From Variovorax sp. KK3 (GTDB lineage Bacteria; Pseudomonadota; Gammaproteobacteria; Burkholderiales; Burkholderiaceae_C): a DNA stretch of 64,000 nt. The position numbers were made by a program, and so were the translations under genes. The first letter of the stretch is position 1. Each line of letters begins with the position of its first letter. Below, piece after piece: positions 17,197 to 26,161 of this stretch. Location of the stretch: positions 1 through 64,000 of the forward strand of contig NZ_LYVO01000022.1 of NCBI RefSeq assembly GCF_001984055.1, written 5' to 3'. The notes below the pieces were generated by a model, which had not been told where the DNA came from, ran no database searches, and saw only the letters and a list, made by a program, of their open reading frames with translations.

Positions 17197-18245
17197 TCCA
17201 GTTCGATCCGGCTCTCGGCCGCGATGCGCTTGAAGGTCGCGATGTCGGCCTGGGTCCGCTGCGTGACTTGGTCGGGTGGCAGATATTGCGGGCGCAAGCC
17301 GATGTCGGCGGTGCGCGCAGCAACCGCCGGGTCCTGTGCGACCAGCTTCACCGCACTCTCGAGCTTGCGCCGCACGGCCGGCGGCGTGCCCGCTGGCGCA
17401 TACACGGCATGCCACCAGGTGCTGACATAGCCCGCAATGCCGAGTTCCTCGACCGTCGGGACGTTGGAAAACCGGGGATCGCGCTCCTTGCCCGTGGTCG
17501 CGAAGGCGCGCAACTGCCCGGACTCGACGAATGGCTTGATCTCCGTTTGAAGGGTGCAGTCGACGACACGTCCGAGCACGGCCTGGATGCCGGGCGCGTT
17601 GCCGCGGAAAGGCACATGGTGGATCTTGATGCCGGCCATGGTCGCCAGCAACTCGGTGCTGAAATGGTTTCCGCCTCCGTTGCCGGAGTTGGCGAACGTC
17701 AACTGGCCCGGCTTGCTCTTGGCGTAGGCGACCATGCTCTTGAAATCGTTGAAAGGCACCTGCGCATTGCAGACCACCGCCGTCGCGAACCAGAAGGTCT
17801 GGCCCAGGGCCTCGAAATCCTTGAGGGGGTCGTAGCTCACGTTCTGCCCGATCGCCGGATAAAGCGCCTGGGTGATGGACGTGCCGTAGAGCAAGGTATA
17901 GCCGTCCGGCGTGGCGCGCGCGACCTCGGCGGCTCCGATGCGCCCTCCGGCGCCGACCTTGTTCTCGACGACGACGGGCTTGCCGACCGTTTCCGCCAGC
18001 TTCTGGGCGAAGGCGCGTGCGGCGGTGTCGGCACTGCTGCCGGCCGACGCCGGCACCACCATGCGGATCGGCCGGGCGGGGTAGTCGTCGGTGCCTGCCG
18101 CGCTGGCGCTCCCGCTCCATGAAGCCAATGCAGCCGATGCAGCCAGCGCAGCCAGGCTCAAGAACAGTGAGCCTGCGCGCCGGCGCATGTGGATGGGTGC
18201 GCGGCGCCCCAGGCTTCGTGCAGGGTGTCTCGTGTCGTGATGCAT
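17193..18245 (-). CDS. Bug-family (TctC-like) solute-binding protein
   Basis: A Bug protein whose mature part begins around TDDYPARPIRMVVPASAGSS. Typical blocks follow: VVENKVGAGGRIG, PDGYTLLYGTS, TFANSGNGGGNHFS and VPFRGNAPGIQAVLG. Two starts are possible. The ATG at 18245 gives 350 residues with a long polar leader (MHHDTRHPARSLGRRAP). The ATG at 18188 gives 331 residues and a clean Sec signal, MRRRAGSLFLSLAALAASAA. Neither has a strong ribosome-binding site, and the second gives the more normal protein. It is first in the Bug-SDR-LysR operon. The ligand is unknown. Confidence 0.9.
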   Translation of the reverse strand: MHHDTRHPARSLGRRAPIHMRRRAGSLFLSLAALAASAALASWSGSASAAGTDDYPARPIRMVVPASAGSSADTAARAFAQKLAETVGKPVVVENKVGAGGRIGAAEVARATPDGYTLLYGTSITQALYPAIGQNVSYDPLKDFEALGQTFWFATAVVCNAQVPFNDFKSMVAYAKSKPGQLTFANSGNGGGNHFSTELLATMAGIKIHHVPFRGNAPGIQAVLGRVVDCTLQTEIKPFVESGQLRAFATTGKERDPRFSNVPTVEELGIAGYVSTWWHAVYAPAGTPPAVRRKLESAVKLVAQDPAVAARTADIGLRPQYLPPDQVTQRTQADIATFKRIAAESRIELE

Positions 18246-18417
18246 AAGGAGTTTGAGGTCTGTGGCTCGCACCGTTGCGAGCCTTGTCGATTCTTCCGGC
18301 CGGCTCACCAGACGACCATCCCCCGCGGCTGATGTCCACATGCTGCAACCTTGATGAAGACTTGGAGATGTGGTCAACGACATGCGTTGCGGGACACGCG
18401 GTCTGTGTGCGCGCCCG

Positions 18418-18969
18418 TCAGCGCACGCGCTCGAACTCGATCGCGATGCGTGTGCCATCGGGCCGACGGAACTCCTCGAACATCCGGTTGCCCTCGACCC
18501 GCAGACGAAGCTCGGCCGTGGTCCGCACGTTGCCGATCCAATTCGGGAACGTCGCCCCCTCGACCACGTTGCCCGAGAAGTCGCCTTGCCTGTCCACGGT
18601 GTAGCGCCCGAACATGCCGATGCTGCCGCTCATCGCGCGACGGTTCTCCTCGTCGGTCCCCTGGCCCCGGACGCCGGACGCGAATCGCGGCACGTTGCCG
18701 TCGGTCAGCACTTCAACGTAGTGCATGTCGGTGGTAAACACCAGCATGCCTTGCGGACGGGTGCCATAGGCCGGTTTCGCCGCGCCGTCGGGATCGACGA
18801 CGGCGCGCACCATGCGCCAGGTTCCGGCCACCTTGTTCGGAGCGGCCTGAGGCGACTGCGCCGTCGCGCAGGCTCCGAGCGTCCCCAAGACGAGGCCGGC
18901 GAGCGTCATCTCGGCAAGCAGCCGACCGATGCCGGACGAGAACCCGGCGATGTGCCATTTATGTTTCAT
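18418..18969 (-). CDS. Lipocalin-like domain lipoprotein
   Basis: A 183-residue protein with an N-terminal hydrophobic segment ending in a lipobox-like LGAC, Cys at about residue 34, which suggests anchoring as a lipoprotein. The rest matches the bacterial lipocalin-like family (PF13924): KVAGTWRMVRAVVDPDG, PQGMLVFTTDMHYVEV and YTVDRQGDFSGNVVEGATFPNW. The family is often found near oxidoreductases and may bind small hydrophobic molecules. A longer frame exists upstream, but the start at 18969 places the signal correctly. It is transcribed away from the LysR gene at 19107. Confidence 0.82.
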   Translation of the reverse strand: MKHKWHIAGFSSGIGRLLAEMTLAGLVLGTLGACATAQSPQAAPNKVAGTWRMVRAVVDPDGAAKPAYGTRPQGMLVFTTDMHYVEVLTDGNVPRFASGVRGQGTDEENRRAMSGSIGMFGRYTVDRQGDFSGNVVEGATFPNWIGNVRTTAELRLRVEGNRMFEEFRRPDGTRIAIEFERVR

Positions 18970-19106
18970 GCGATTGCTGAAGTGGAGTGTTGGATAGCCG
19001 CCAGCGTAGGCCGCATGCCGCCGTTCATTGACGAGGCCGCATCGAACGTTCTGGTGAAAATGCCCCATCAATCCGAACCCGTCCGCCGCTGCAGAGAGAC
19101 ATGCAC

Positions 19107-20000
19107 ATGCCCCGTCCATCCTTCAACGACTTGAATGCCTTCGTGCTGGTGGCGACCCGCCGCAGCTTTCGGCGGGCCGCCGACGAACTCGGCATGGCGC
19201 CGTCGTCCCTGAGCCACGCCATGAGGTCGCTGGAGAGCAACCTCGGCGTGCGCCTGTTGAACCGCACGACGCGCAGCGTCGCCCTCACCGAGGCCGGCGA
19301 TCGCCTTCTCGCGCGCCTGTCGCCGATGCTGGAGGACGTCGAGGCCGCGCTGGCGGAGGCCTCCGCGACGCGGGATGTGCCGGCCGGAACGGTGCGCATC
19401 AACGCGCCCGAGACGGCGGCCCTGATGCTGACGCGCCATGTGATTCCCTGTGTGCTGGATCGCTTTCCGGAAGTCAACGTGGACCTCGTCACCGAGGGCC
19501 GGTTCGTGGACATCGTCGAAGCCGGCTTCGATGCCGGCGTGCGGCTGGGCGAGACGGTGCCGCAAGACATGGTTGCGGTGCGGTTCGGAGAGGGCATGCA
19601 ATTCCTCACGGTCGCGTCCCCGACTTACCTGAAGCGGGTGCGACGTCCGAAGGCACCGGAAGACTTGCTGAGCCAGGCCTGCATCCGCCATCGCATGCCG
19701 AGCGGCAAGCTGTACCGCTGGGAGTTCGAGCGCAGCGGTGAGAAGACCGCGCTCGACGTTCCTGGCCGGCTCACCTTCAACAGCATCGCCTTGATGGTGG
19801 AAGCAGCCCTCGAGCACCGTGGGATCGCCTACGTGCCAAAAGCCGCCGTCGCGCCGTTCCTGCAAAGTGGGCGCCTGGTGCCCGTCCTGGAGGATTGGTG
19901 CCCGCCCGGGCCGGGGTTGTTTCTCTACTACCCGGGACATCGGCAGATTCCGTCGGCGCTGCAGGCATTCATCCAGGTCTTGCGCGCGCGGCTTCCTTGA
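19107..20000 (+). CDS. LysR-family transcriptional regulator
   Basis: A 297-residue LysR protein of the DmlR/CrgA type. The helix-turn-helix is RSFRRAADELGMAPSSLSHA near residues 20-39, with LLNRTTRSVALTEAGDRLL after it. The C-terminal effector domain carries YRWEFERSGE and ends in a helix. Two ATGs are close together; the one at 19107 has GAGAG at the better distance, while the one at 19101 adds two residues. It is divergent from the lipocalin-like lipoprotein gene and may regulate it. Confidence 0.9.
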   Translation: MPRPSFNDLNAFVLVATRRSFRRAADELGMAPSSLSHAMRSLESNLGVRLLNRTTRSVALTEAGDRLLARLSPMLEDVEAALAEASATRDVPAGTVRINAPETAALMLTRHVIPCVLDRFPEVNVDLVTEGRFVDIVEAGFDAGVRLGETVPQDMVAVRFGEGMQFLTVASPTYLKRVRRPKAPEDLLSQACIRHRMPSGKLYRWEFERSGEKTALDVPGRLTFNSIALMVEAALEHRGIAYVPKAAVAPFLQSGRLVPVLEDWCPPGPGLFLYYPGHRQIPSALQAFIQVLRARLP

Positions 20001-20010
20001 GGCCGGGCAG

Positions 20011-20898
20011 TCAGGCGGCCGTCGACACCGGTGCAGTCCGATGCTCACGCGGCGATGCGCCGAAGCGGCGCGAGTACTCGCGCGAGAACTGGGTCGAACT
20101 CTCATAACCCACCGAGAACGCAACCGACGAGACACTGTGCTGCGGGTCCAACAGCAGCTCGCGCGCACGCATGAGCCTCAGCTCTTTCTGGTATCCAAGG
20201 GGCGTCATGCCGGTGACGGCCTTGAAGTGTGCGTGAAACGACGATGCGCCGAGCCCGGCGATGTCGGCAAGCGAAGCGATGGAACAGTCGCGCTCCCCAC
20301 CCTGCCGCATGAAGGCGATGGCTCTTCCGATGCGGCTGGCCCGGCTGTCGCCCGACAGAAGCGTGCGCAAGACCGCACCTTGCGGTGAGATCAGAAACCT
20401 CAGATGGATCTCTTTCGAGACGAGCGGCGCCAGGATGCCGGACTCGACCGGCGTCTGCGCGAGCCCGAGCAGTCTCTTGAATGCATCGCACAACGCGGGG
20501 CCGGCCACCAGCGACTCGATGGCGCTCTCGCCATGCGCACCATCGGCGCGATAGTCGAGCTGCGTGGCCAGCTGGGCGAGCAACTCCAGGTCGAAAGGCA
20601 GTATCGCCGCCAGGTAGGGCCGCGTCGCCGAGGCCTCGATGATCCGGGTCACTGCAGGAAGGTGATGGCTGACCAGCATGGCATCGCCAGGGCGCAGCAG
20701 CAGGCGGCGCCTGCCCACGACGACCTCCTTGGCGCCCTGCACCACCAGCCCGCACAGGGGCCCATGAAACACGCAGTCGAAGGGACCGCGGTGGGTCACG
20801 CGACGCAGTCGCAGGCCGGCGAGGTTCGTTTCCATCCACGCCGCGCCGGGCGGGGCGCCGCGAAGAATGCCGTCGACGGCTTTGGCCAGGGACTCCAT
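20011..20898 (-). CDS. AraC-family transcriptional regulator
   Basis: A 295-residue protein. The N-terminal half matches the AraC_N domain (PF06719): GLVVQGAKEVVVGRRRLLLRPGDAMLVSHHLP, given here as a span near residues 48-80. The C-terminal 100 residues hold two helix-turn-helix motifs, SIASLADIAGLGASSFHAHF and SVAFSVGYESSTQFSREYSR. It begins 7 bases after the Mo-subunit stop and is therefore probably the last gene of the aldehyde oxidoreductase operon. In many Proteobacteria this regulator type sits next to oxidoreductases; control of the operon by its own product is an inference. Confidence 0.9.
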   Translation of the reverse strand: MESLAKAVDGILRGAPPGAAWMETNLAGLRLRRVTHRGPFDCVFHGPLCGLVVQGAKEVVVGRRRLLLRPGDAMLVSHHLPAVTRIIEASATRPYLAAILPFDLELLAQLATQLDYRADGAHGESAIESLVAGPALCDAFKRLLGLAQTPVESGILAPLVSKEIHLRFLISPQGAVLRTLLSGDSRASRIGRAIAFMRQGGERDCSIASLADIAGLGASSFHAHFKAVTGMTPLGYQKELRLMRARELLLDPQHSVSSVAFSVGYESSTQFSREYSRRFGASPREHRTAPVSTAA

Positions 20899-20905
20899 CA
20901 CGTGC

Positions 20906-23062
20906 TCACAACAATTGCTCGAGCCGCATCGGCAGGGTGCGAAGGCGCCGCCCCGTGGCGTGGAAGATGGCATTCGCGATTGCTGCCGCAGCGCCGACCA
21001 TCGAGATCTCGCCGATGCCCTTGACGCCCGCGGCATTGGCCTCGAAATCCGGCTCGTCGATGAAGCTCACGTCGATCTCGCCGATGTCGGCGTTCACCGG
21101 CACGAGGTATTCGGCCAGATCTGCATTGAGCCAACCGCCGTACCGCGCATCGACCTCGCTGGTCTCGCGCAACGCCGCCCCCAGTGCCCAGACCACCCCA
21201 CCCTGGACTTGACTCCTGGCGGTTCGCGGACTCACGACGCGACCGCAATCCGCCACCGACACGATGCGTGGCACCCGGATTCGACCCGTGAACGTCTCGA
21301 TGCGGACCTCGACGAAATGCGCGATGTGGCTGAGCGCGGTGAACTCGGGATAGGTGCCATGAAGCCCCGCGACGGCGAATCCCCCGGTCTTGAGCCTTTC
21401 GACGTGCTCGGGCCCCTGGCCTGGCGCCGCCATCGTCACCTGGACTTCGAGGAAGGGTCGTCGGATGCGTGCCAGCTGCGCGTGCATGTTGCCCGGAACG
21501 TCACGCCCCGCCAGGAGCTCGTCGAACGCAGCCACCATTCGCTGTGCCGCGGCCGCGGCGACGGGCACTGAGCTGGCCGTTCCCCATTGGCCTGCAGTTC
21601 CATGCTGGGGTGCCGCTCGCGTGTCTCCAACGACGATCGTCAAACGGCTGGGATCGATCCGAAGACCTGCGATCAGCACCTGCGCGATGGCCGTGCGCAT
21701 GCCCTGCCCCATCTCGTGCCCCGCGCTCGCGTAGTGGGTGCTGCCGTTGGCCCCGATGCGAAGTGTCGCAATGGCCGGGTGCATGGCGGCCTGGTAGACG
21801 CCCGCGGCGACGCCCCATCCGACGGCATTGCCATCGGCGTCCTTCATCGATCCGGGCGCCGGCTGGCGCCTCGACCAGCCGAACCTTTGCGCGCCCCGCG
21901 TGAGGCATTCGTTCAGAAGACGTTTCGTGAATCGCTTTCCCGTCGAGTGATCGATGCGGGTGTCGTTGGCCAGGCGCAACGCAACCGGGTCGCGACCGAG
22001 CGCATGGGCCAGTTCATCGATGGCGCTTTCGAACGCGAAGGCCGCAGGATGCTCGAAAGGAGCGCGCATCTGCGAGGGACCCTGCGTGTCGAGGCGCAGG
22101 TCGCCCGACGTTCCGCGGTAGTTGGCGATGCCGTAGACCTTGGAAGACCCGGCGTGGTACCAATCGGCCGGGTAACGTCCCCGCCGCGAGTTCTGCTGAA
22201 GGGTGTCGTAGTGCGCCGACACCAGCCGCCCGGATGCGTCGGCACCCAATCGGACGTGATGCTTCACGTGCGGCCGGAATCGCGTGTTGTGGAAGACCTG
22301 GTTGCGCGGCATCACCAGTTTGACCGGCCGACCCGTCAGCCGTGCGGCCTGGGCGACGATGGCGGTCTGACGCTGCACTTCGCCCTTCTGGCCAAAGCCG
22401 CCACCCACCTGCGGACTCACGACGTCGACGTTCGCCGGATCGATCTGCATCAGGTGGGCCACGTCGAACTTGATGCGAGCCGCGTTCTGCGTGCCTTCGT
22501 AGATCGTGAGCCGGCCGCCCGACCAGACCGCCGTCGTCGACAGCAACTCCATCGGGTTGTGATGGTTGGCCGTCGTCACGTAGGTCTGATCGATGGTCGT
22601 CGCCGCTGCCGAGAATGCAGCATCCGCGTCGCCGAAGGTCGGCGCCTTGGCATCCTCCCGCGGGCTGCCGGGGCGATCGAAGGACACCGTGAAAGCCTCG
22701 GCGGCGAACACGGCCCTGACGGCCTCGGCGCCTTCGATGGCCGCCTCCAGCGTCTCGGCGACGACGAGTGCGACGGGCTGCCCGCGGTACGCGATCGCGT
22801 TCTGCAACATCGGAGGCGCTGCACTGTTCGCCCCTCCCTGGGGCATCGGCGTGTCTTGCGGCGTCAGCACCCTTACCACGCCCGGCACCGCCAGGGCGGT
22901 GCGAACGTCGATGGACGTCAGCGTGCCCTTCGCGATCGTGGCCGGGACGGTCATCGCATGCAGGAGTCCGGGCAACGGCACATCGCCGGCGTACTCGGTT
23001 CGGCCGCAGACCTTGTCCAGGGCATCGAAGCGCGCGATGTCGGGGAACGGTGCCGCGCTCAT
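20906..23062 (-). CDS. paoC: PaoC-like aldehyde oxidoreductase Mo-cofactor subunit
   Basis: A 718-residue molybdopterin-binding subunit of the xanthine dehydrogenase family. It begins with a short domain (ARFDALDKVCGRTEYAGDV) typical of this family's hammerhead. Further on it has SPQVGGGFGQKGEVQ, HEMGQGMRTAIAQVL, and near the C-terminus VKGIGEISMVGAAAAIANA with the expected catalytic glutamate. Its ATG overlaps the FAD-subunit stop by 4 bp (23059-23062). Gene order and partner features resemble E. coli PaoABC, a periplasmic enzyme that oxidises aromatic aldehydes to acids. No signal peptide is seen here, in line with export as a folded complex on the Tat signal of the small subunit. Confidence 0.85.
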   Translation of the reverse strand: MSAAPFPDIARFDALDKVCGRTEYAGDVPLPGLLHAMTVPATIAKGTLTSIDVRTALAVPGVVRVLTPQDTPMPQGGANSAAPPMLQNAIAYRGQPVALVVAETLEAAIEGAEAVRAVFAAEAFTVSFDRPGSPREDAKAPTFGDADAAFSAAATTIDQTYVTTANHHNPMELLSTTAVWSGGRLTIYEGTQNAARIKFDVAHLMQIDPANVDVVSPQVGGGFGQKGEVQRQTAIVAQAARLTGRPVKLVMPRNQVFHNTRFRPHVKHHVRLGADASGRLVSAHYDTLQQNSRRGRYPADWYHAGSSKVYGIANYRGTSGDLRLDTQGPSQMRAPFEHPAAFAFESAIDELAHALGRDPVALRLANDTRIDHSTGKRFTKRLLNECLTRGAQRFGWSRRQPAPGSMKDADGNAVGWGVAAGVYQAAMHPAIATLRIGANGSTHYASAGHEMGQGMRTAIAQVLIAGLRIDPSRLTIVVGDTRAAPQHGTAGQWGTASSVPVAAAAAQRMVAAFDELLAGRDVPGNMHAQLARIRRPFLEVQVTMAAPGQGPEHVERLKTGGFAVAGLHGTYPEFTALSHIAHFVEVRIETFTGRIRVPRIVSVADCGRVVSPRTARSQVQGGVVWALGAALRETSEVDARYGGWLNADLAEYLVPVNADIGEIDVSFIDEPDFEANAAGVKGIGEISMVGAAAAIANAIFHATGRRLRTLPMRLEQLL

Positions 23063-24060
23063 GCCCGGCTCCTTGCGGCAGCGATCATCAGCGCTTCCGC
23101 GACGACCCGCGCGCCCAGATCGGGTTTGAACGCGTTGTGGTGCCCGACCCTGGCATCCTGGAAGGCTGCGCGGCTCGCTTCCCGGACTCGCTCCGGCGAA
23201 AGGGTCTCTCCGCGCAAGAGGGCCTCGGACTGTCGCGCTCGCCAGGGCACAGTGCCGACGCCGCCCAACGCGACGCGCGCTTCCCGCACCGTCGGCCCTT
23301 CCATGTCGAGGGCCACCGCGGCGGATGCCAGGGCAAAGGCATAGGACTCTCTGTCGCGGATCTTGTGGTACGTCGACGCCTGTCCCATCCTCGTCTTCGG
23401 GACGATCACCGCCGTGATCACCTCGCCTGCGTCCAGCGTGAACTCACGCTCCGGCGTGCTGCCCGGCAGCCGGTAGAGTGCCGCCACCTGCATCGTGCGA
23501 ACGCCGTTCGGCCCGCGCACTTCGACCAGCGCGTCGAGCGCGATCAGGGCGACCGGCCAATCGCCTGCCGCCGCCGCCGTGCACGCACCACTGGTGCCAA
23601 GCACTGCCTGCCCGCGGTCCATGCCTTCGATGGCGGCGCAACCGGCTCCCGGCTGCCGCTTGTTGCATGGATAGACGCCCGGGCCCGCGCGAAAGTAGAG
23701 GCATCGGGTTCTTTGCAAGAGGTTTCCGCCCACGGTCGCCATGTTTCGCAGTTGCTGCGAAGCGGCTTTCAGCAGGCTCTCGGCCAACACCGGGTAGTCG
23801 CGCCGTACTTCGCGCACACGCGCAACGTCCGCCATCGACACCATGGCACCGAAGCGGAGCGCATTGCCGTCCGTGGTGATCGTGTCGAGTCCGCGAACGG
23901 CCGTGAGGTCGATCAGTCGAGTCGGCTTCTCGACGCCGAGCTTCATGAGGTCGTAGAGCGTCGTGCCGCCCGCCACGTAGCGAGCATTGCCACCGGATGC
24001 GGAGAACGCGCTCACCGCCATGTCGACGCTGGTGGCCCGCATGTACCGAAAGGCTTGCAT
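23059..24060 (-). CDS. paoB: PaoB-like FAD-binding subunit with probable 4Fe-4S site
   Basis: A 333-residue protein of the CoxM/XdhB FAD family. The FAD-contact motifs are RYVAGGTTLYDLMK (about 28-40) and NMATVGGNLLQ (about 106-116). The interesting part is the insertion with C120, C132, C141 and C160 (RTRC-YF, YPCNKRQPG-GC and SGAC). This is the cysteine pattern that holds an additional 4Fe-4S cluster in E. coli PaoB and related subunits, and most CoxM-type proteins lack it. The gene starts 2 bases after the 2Fe-2S subunit stop and overlaps the Mo subunit. It would pass electrons between the clusters and an external acceptor. Confidence 0.87.
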   Translation of the reverse strand: MQAFRYMRATSVDMAVSAFSASGGNARYVAGGTTLYDLMKLGVEKPTRLIDLTAVRGLDTITTDGNALRFGAMVSMADVARVREVRRDYPVLAESLLKAASQQLRNMATVGGNLLQRTRCLYFRAGPGVYPCNKRQPGAGCAAIEGMDRGQAVLGTSGACTAAAAGDWPVALIALDALVEVRGPNGVRTMQVAALYRLPGSTPEREFTLDAGEVITAVIVPKTRMGQASTYHKIRDRESYAFALASAAVALDMEGPTVREARVALGGVGTVPWRARQSEALLRGETLSPERVREASRAAFQDARVGHHNAFKPDLGARVVAEALMIAAARSRA

Positions 24061-24062
24061 CT

Positions 24063-24647
24063 TCAGTCCCTCCGCCGGTCGGTGGCCACCGCTTCGATGG
24101 CTGCGACGATCCCGAGGTACGCCCCGCACCGGCACAAGTTTCCACTCATGAATTCGCGAATGGATGCACGGTCCAACGCCTGTCCATCCTGCATGCAGGC
24201 GATCGCGGACATGATCTGACCCGGCGTGCAGTAGCCGCACTGCAGTGCGTCGTGGTCGATGAAGGCACGCTGCATCGGGTGGAGGCTGTTGCCGGACCCG
24301 ACGCCCTCGATGGTCCTGACGTTCGCGCCGTCCGCCTTGGCGGCTATCGTCAAGCAGGAGACGACTGCGCGGCCGTTCAGATGCACCGTGCATGCGCCGC
24401 ACTGCCCGTGGTCGCAGCCCTTCTTGGTCCCGCTGAGCTTCAGTCGCTCGCGCAGCAGATCCAGCAAGGAGGCACGCGAGTCGATGGTCACGGAGACGGC
24501 TTCTCCGTTCACGCGCAACGCCAGTCGCACGGCGTCGCCGGTCTCCCGCACGGGCGCGGGTAGGACAGGCCGGGCTCCGATGCCGACAGGGAACATCGTC
24601 GTGGCGGCACCGGTTCCCAGCACCGTTCGGCGCGTGATCTTGGCCAT
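24063..24647 (-). CDS. paoA: PaoA-like 2Fe-2S subunit with Tat signal
   Basis: A 194-residue protein. The N-terminus MAKITRRTVLGTGAATTM has the twin-arginine motif TRRTVLG, which points to export of the assembled complex. Two 2Fe-2S clusters follow: GCDHGQCGACTVHLNG with a further Cys, and CGYCTPGQIM plus LCRCGAY. An ATG nine codons upstream (24674) is also possible. It is first in a three-subunit operon with PaoB- and PaoC-like genes. The electrons would run from the Mo site through these clusters to the FAD subunit. Known family behaviour and the signal argue for a periplasmic location. Confidence 0.88.
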   Translation of the reverse strand: MAKITRRTVLGTGAATTMFPVGIGARPVLPAPVRETGDAVRLALRVNGEAVSVTIDSRASLLDLLRERLKLSGTKKGCDHGQCGACTVHLNGRAVVSCLTIAAKADGANVRTIEGVGSGNSLHPMQRAFIDHDALQCGYCTPGQIMSAIACMQDGQALDRASIREFMSGNLCRCGAYLGIVAAIEAVATDRRRD

Positions 24648-24797
24648 GTCTTCAGGGTGTCCAGGGGTTTTCATATCCGTCCGTTCGAGACGTCCAATCT
24701 AGCCAAAAGCACCCCGGAGAGCCTGCCCAACACTCCAAGACATCTGCCTGATCCTCCAAGCGTAGGCAAAGCGGCGCCGACGAAGGTGCGGCATGCG

Positions 24798-25802
24798 TCA
24801 GGGCGGCCTGCCGTCGGCGACAACGACGCCCGGCGGCAACACGTGGCCACGCAGAATTCCGACAGCGCACTGCGCGGCCACCCAGTTCGTGCGCTTCAGG
24901 CTCTCGACGGTGGAACCTGCCGCGTGCGACGTCGCCACCACATTGGGCAAGGCCAGGAGTTCGCGGGTCGTTTGCGCGAGTCGCGGGTCTGCTTCGCTCA
25001 TGAATACGTCCAGACCTGCACCGGCGAGCCTCCCGGCCCTCAAAGCGGTCAAGAGCGCCTCGTCGTCCACCAGGCCACCTCGCGCCGTGTTGATCAGGAT
25101 CGCTCCGGGTTTCATCGCCTCCAATGCATCCTTGTCGACGATGAAACGTGTCCGCTCGGTCAACGGCAGGTGCAGGCTCACGAAGTCGCACTCTGCCAGC
25201 AGGCGTTCCAGTGGCACCAGTTCGACCCCGCGTGCGGCCCAGGAAGAAGCGCCCGCGCTCGGGCTGACGGCGAGCAGCCTGCTTTCGAAGCCCGACAAGC
25301 GCGCGACGACGCCACTGCCGATGCGACCCAGCCCGACGATGCCCACGGTCTTGCGAAAGAGGTCGGAGCCTACCGGGATGGACCAGTCAGCCCTTTCCAA
25401 CCGAAGCCGGCATTCGCGATGCCGACGCGATACCGCCAGCATCAGGCCGATCACGTGATCGGCCACCGCCGCGTCGTTGCCCCCTGCCGCGATCGTGGCC
25501 ACCTTGCCCAGCGAGCGAACGGCGGCCAGGTCCACCCGATCATGGCCCACACCTCGGCGACACACCGCGCGCAGCCGCGGAAGCCGTACCAGCAGCGACC
25601 TCGTGACGCGCGCATGTCCGACGATCCATGCGTCACAGTCCTTCAGGGCGTCAGCGAGTTCGTCCTCGCCGAGCGCGTCGTCGCCTTGGCCCTGCGGCAG
25701 GTCGAGTACGTGAACGCGACATCCGTTCCGCGTGATGTACCCGATGGCCTCGTCATCGACGTTGCGCTGGCTGATGGCGACGGTGAAGTCGGCGTCGATC
25801 AT
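24798..25802 (-). CDS. D-2-hydroxyacid dehydrogenase (phosphoglycerate dehydrogenase-like)
   Basis: A 334-residue NAD-dependent D-isomer-specific 2-hydroxyacid dehydrogenase. The Rossmann motif is VGIVGLGRIGSGVV, near residue 150. Active-site elements are INTARGGLVDD with the Arg, the VFMSEADP region where the Glu is expected, and ATSHAAGST with the His. It differs from canonical PdxB/SerA at the end and is a short type without an ACT domain. Its start overlaps the stop of the DUF4387 gene by 4 bp. It would reduce a 2-keto acid or oxidise a D-2-hydroxy acid in the pathway of the AtuA-like gene. Confidence 0.9.
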   Translation of the reverse strand: MIDADFTVAISQRNVDDEAIGYITRNGCRVHVLDLPQGQGDDALGEDELADALKDCDAWIVGHARVTRSLLVRLPRLRAVCRRGVGHDRVDLAAVRSLGKVATIAAGGNDAAVADHVIGLMLAVSRRHRECRLRLERADWSIPVGSDLFRKTVGIVGLGRIGSGVVARLSGFESRLLAVSPSAGASSWAARGVELVPLERLLAECDFVSLHLPLTERTRFIVDKDALEAMKPGAILINTARGGLVDDEALLTALRAGRLAGAGLDVFMSEADPRLAQTTRELLALPNVVATSHAAGSTVESLKRTNWVAAQCAVGILRGHVLPPGVVVADGRPP

Positions 25803-26161
25803 GCCGCCAACGGGCCGGGGTCTCCCTGTCGGCCGCCTGCGCGGTCCGCCGAGGCGCTCATCTCCAGATCGAGAAGACGCACGTACTGCTGGCCGCCGTG
25901 CATGTCCCGCTCCACCATGCCCCCCTGGGGTTTGGAGCGCGCATAGGACACTTTCACCACGCGCAAATTCGGCACGCTGAACACCTTGACCAGCGCTGCG
26001 TCGACCCCCAGTCTTTCGCCGATCAGCACAGGGTCGAAGACGGACGCGCCCGCATAGCGGTCGAACGATTCCTGGTCCCCGAAGGAGAAATCCATGGTGA
26101 TCCAGAACGGCCCGGCATTCTTGGACCTCACGCTGTGGCAGACCTCGCCGAGCTTAGGCAT
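25799..26161 (-). CDS. DUF4387 family protein
   Basis: A 120-residue protein of the DUF4387 family: LGEVCHSVRSKNAGPFWITMDFSF, then DPVLIGERLGV, NLRVVKVSYARSKPQGG and RDMHGGQQYVRLLDLEM. The family has no established reaction. It is found immediately after AtuA (DUF1446) proteins, and here the two genes overlap by 8 bp, which suggests that the two products form one complex. The C-terminal 20 residues are rich in Gly, Ala and Asp and probably flexible. Confidence 0.85.
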   Translation of the reverse strand: MPKLGEVCHSVRSKNAGPFWITMDFSFGDQESFDRYAGASVFDPVLIGERLGVDAALVKVFSVPNLRVVKVSYARSKPQGGMVERDMHGGQQYVRLLDLEMSASADRAGGRQGDPGPLAA

